A DNA stretch of 64,000 nucleotides, from NCBI RefSeq assembly GCF_002776525.5, contig NC_045441.1, forward strand, positions 90,543,298 to 90,607,297. Reading direction: 5' to 3'. Below are positions 60,840 through 64,000 of this stretch, one piece after another. Source of the stretch: Piliocolobus tephrosceles. Taxonomy: Eukaryota; Chordata; Mammalia; Primates; Cercopithecidae. Made by a program: the position numbers and the translations under genes. A model generated the notes under the pieces. It saw only the letters and a program-made list of their open reading frames with translations, did not search any database and was not told where the DNA came from. How positions within the stretch are numbered: position 1 is the first letter of the stretch; every line of letters begins with the position of its first letter.

Positions 60840-61400
60840 ATCAAGTTTTAAGTGTGTCATGGCTCTCACAGGTGCTATTATTCTTCCAGTCATCTGGATG
60901 AGAATAGAAAATTTGGAGCCATCTTTTATTCTTTCTATTCCTTCATCATTTAATTATGATCTGTCCCCAAGCGTTATCATTCCTTCATCTTCTCCTCCCC
61001 TGCTTCCTTCCCGCAGCTACCTCACTACTCCAGGCTTTCATCGCCTTAGACGTAAATTACTAAAAAGTCTTTAGGATGACTCCCTTGCCTACACTCCATC
61101 ATCCACCACTCTGGCCTCAGATCAGTGGCCTGTCAATATTCACAGCCCCTAGCTAGTCCAAACACTTCTTCTGGGATGTCTGGGTCTTTTGAATCTGTCT
61201 ACTTTCTAAGATAGTCCAACATTTAAGCTCGAGAGAGGCCATTTTCCATCCACTCTCCTACACAAGTCACATTATTTCTACTTCAAAACTTTGTCTTATT
61301 CTCTCTTCCTGCTTTCCTTCTTCCTTCATTTCCATTCATTCAAACTTTAACTGTAATTGGATGCTCAGCTCAAAATACTTGTCCCGCATATTCTATGATC
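60840..61400 (+). repeat. L2 (LINE-2) fragment
   Basis: Phrases in L2 order: an ATTTAATTATGATCTGTCCC-like part, CTACTCCAGGCTTTCATCGC, CTACACTCCATCATCCACCA and GATGCTCAGCTCAAAATACT. It is old and diverged. Confidence 0.5.
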
Positions 61401-64000
61401 AAGCAAGTTAATAATAATTTCTCCATTTTCGGAATCATATGATTTTCATCAATATCATAGGGTCTAGTCTTTTACTGTGCTCTAATAAATATATGGTTTT
61501 CTTATCAAAAAGACCATAAATACTTACTGTGTAAGACTAATATTACTTGTACCATTCATAGCATTAAAATAGCTGACGGCACATAAAAGCAATATTTTTC
61601 CTAATTGACTGATTCACACTGAACAGGTGTTATCATTTTTTATAAGCATAGGAAAAGCTGGCAAAGTCTCCCTCAGTATCAAATACATCAAGGAGGTAAG
61701 TGACTTCTTTAGACTTTATATGTCTAATGATGGCAGCTTTATTTGTGTACATACTAAGTGAAATATTCCGAATATTCTGCAGACAAGGGAAGTGTTCAGA
61801 AAGAATCCCTTACTTCAAGGCCCAGAGATTCATATGCAGAATTGTATTATGTATTGAAATTCTCTGCTACTTTGAAATGTAACTCTGAGGCCTGTGTTTT
61901 CTCCTTTTGTCTAATCGTTTTACCTCATTGGGATATCAAAACAGATGATCATCTGAAAACATACAAACACCCAAATGTCTACATTTCCAAGTCAGCAGTA
62001 TAATTTCACAAACCAAGAAGCTAGAAGATACACAGGCCTTAGGTAACTTTGGGTTTAAATACGAAAACTTCTATTTCAAGCTTCTGCCATTTCAGCTACT
62101 TATTCAAAATCTTTGCAAGCAAAGGCAGAAAAGAAACAAGTTGTTTCTAGTAAAATGAAACTGTGCATAAAATCCCCAGCAGTTCGAAACTTGGCATTCT
62201 GGACTTTTTCACGAATTACAACTGCAAGTTTAACAGCCAACCTTTGGGACTTCAATGCACCAGGTAGGGGATATTGTTCCATAGAATAATTGCTCTCCAG
62301 GGAAAAGGCATTTCGGTGACTTTCATGTTATAAGGCAGCACGAGTCAGTGGGTCATTAATCATTAGTGAGTGTCACTGAAGAGTTTAAAGAAAAGCATTC
62401 AATGACATTAAATATCAGAAGGAAAAGAAGAGTCGTGCACATTTTCATGATAATCTGCCTTACTGACACTAAAGTTTCATGCCTATAATATATGCAAATA
62501 TCAGATTTAAAAGAAATCTGATAAAAGAAACTTAAAGATAAATTTATCACATTGAATAAAAATGTATATTTCATAGGTAATTCATTTTTGTATGTGTGTA
62601 GGTGAATAGTAGAATGGATGGAGACTTTAATAGTCTGAAATTTTTAAATGTGCCATCTTTATCTTTAATTATTTTTTATTAAGTTTTGGATTCTTTTATT
62701 CATCCATTTAAATATAAAATAAGGAACTTGTGATAAAAGGCAAATACATAATAAAAAAATTAAAATAAAGGTAAAGAAATACTCAAAGGAGAAAAAATAC
62801 GGTGTTATTTTTTTCAAAATCCATGCTTAAAGATAGCTACTGTAGTTGTGAACTAATTCTAGCCCTAAACTTCCAAGAAGAAAAAGCACAAAAAGAGAAA
62901 TAGAATAAATGATCTCATGCAAAACATAACAGAATGCCAGGAAAACAAATCTTCTAGCACTAATTTTTAGAAGGAATTTATCTTATACATCTCACTGTAA
63001 AGCAGTGATGTTGTAAGTCTTCAGCTGCAAACAACAAAATTCAGCTCTGTATAACTTAAGTGAGGAAAGATATGAGAGAACTTACAGAGTCAAAGGATAG
63101 GTTTAAGAACCAGCTTGGACCCATGAGGAACCAGGCTGTTTTAGAGTCTCAGTAGCTCAAACAGTCTGACAGCCTCTCCCAGGCAATAGCATTTCAGTAA
63201 GTCCCACTTTTCTGCTATGTTTGTATCTGTGACTATAATAAGGTGACTTGTATCTCAATAGCAGAAAGAGTTTAACAGTTTCTCCCAGGCACTAGCACTC
63301 TCATGAATAAGTCCGACTTTCCCATGTCCTTGCTTTTACAATGATTTACTTGTGGCAGGCACTTGAGATATCCAACTGCTTTCCTTCTCTTGCCATCAAC
63401 TGCTCCCACCCCTTCTCACCTGTCAATGGCCAGGTCCATGTAGACCTTATTTGGTCAAGACAAATATAATTAAGCAAATTGACTATGCTTAGGGGAGAGG
63501 AAATATTGAACTGAAATGAGGGTCAAATGTAATAATCTGATATGAGTAGCTGTCATTACACCAGACAGAATTTTTCAGAAAACATTGAAACACTTTAATT
63601 GGGAGTCTTACCTTCTGTCCTCCTTACCACCAACCCCAAGCCAGAGTACAGGAGGAAGGAGAAGGTGGAGAGGGTAAACCCATCACCTTCAGTGAGACAG
63701 AGATACAAAGAGCCACTCCTGATAAAACAAAAGAACAACTGTTTTTAAAAATGGTTCCCTATCTGTGTGATGCTTAGGATTAAAAGTCCTGTGAGAGGGT
63801 AGCTGGGTGAGCTTAGGGGACATTCATAGCTCTGACCCGTATGGGACAGTGAGAGGAAGGTTCTGAGGTAGGACTTTTCTAAGGACCCCACGGACTTCCT
63901 TAGCGGGAAACCAGGCACCTGAATTCACAATCCCAACAATGTTACACAGAGTGGGGAATGGCAATTTCCCAAAAGGAAACCAGTGTGCTATTGAAAGTGA
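61401..64000. other. Unclassified sequence
   Basis: No gene was recognised. The motif CTCTCCCAGGCAATAGCATT (63172-63191) recurs in altered form at 63283-63302 in similar surroundings. That suggests an old internal duplication or an unrecognised repeat over about 63005-63450. Confidence 0.4.

Overview
The window is primate nuclear DNA with no recognisable host gene. It is AT-rich and crowded with primate retrotransposons (Alu, L1PA/L1PB), THE1/MST LTRs, and old mammalian repeats (MIR, L2, MER5, MER20). Several details point to an Old World monkey (macaque, baboon or vervet type) rather than a human or ape. Two AluY copies (31942-32249 and 41901-42234) carry Alu variants I associate with cercopithecids. 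Two L1 3' ends (30076-31043 and 43086-43399) share an 18-bp tandem duplication in the 3' UTR that I also associate with Old World monkey L1. This assignment is from memory of the families, not from a search.

Layout. 1-6080: mostly unclassified AT-rich sequence, with a MaLR LTR, a possible 5'-truncated retrocopy and an unclassified old repeat. 6085-8006: an L1PB/L1MA 3' end, an Alu with a CA-repeat tail and a 32-bp palindrome. 10925-12245: an inverted duplication (arms about 0.25 kb) around a spacer holding a solo MST LTR. 12300-17805: MIR, MER5A, L2 and a second hAT element. 18011-24468: two L1 copies that switch strand internally (5' inversion), with Alu, MST and THE1 insertions. 24895-28194: old L1 debris, an Alu and a MER20. 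30076-34970: a young monkey-type L1 3' end, an AluY, a four-unit tandem repeat and old L1-like sequence. 35116-41505: an almost full-length L1PA with broken ORF1 and ORF2, an open antisense ORF0-like frame, the ancestral 129-bp 5' UTR element and another L1 inserted in ORF2. 41901-44988: AluY, L1 and AluJ copies and an old L1MA 3' end. 45000-50950: mostly unclassified. 50956-59930: a dense Alu cluster in both orientations, with L1 pieces and simple repeats. 60840-61400: L2-like. The rest is unclassified.

No operon, CRISPR array, tRNA, rRNA or intact host protein gene was seen. The only sizeable protein-like signals are decayed L1 ORF1 and ORF2 and their antisense or Alu-derived shadows. The most unusual structures are the inverted duplication at 10925-12245 and the open ORF0-like frame in the long L1.
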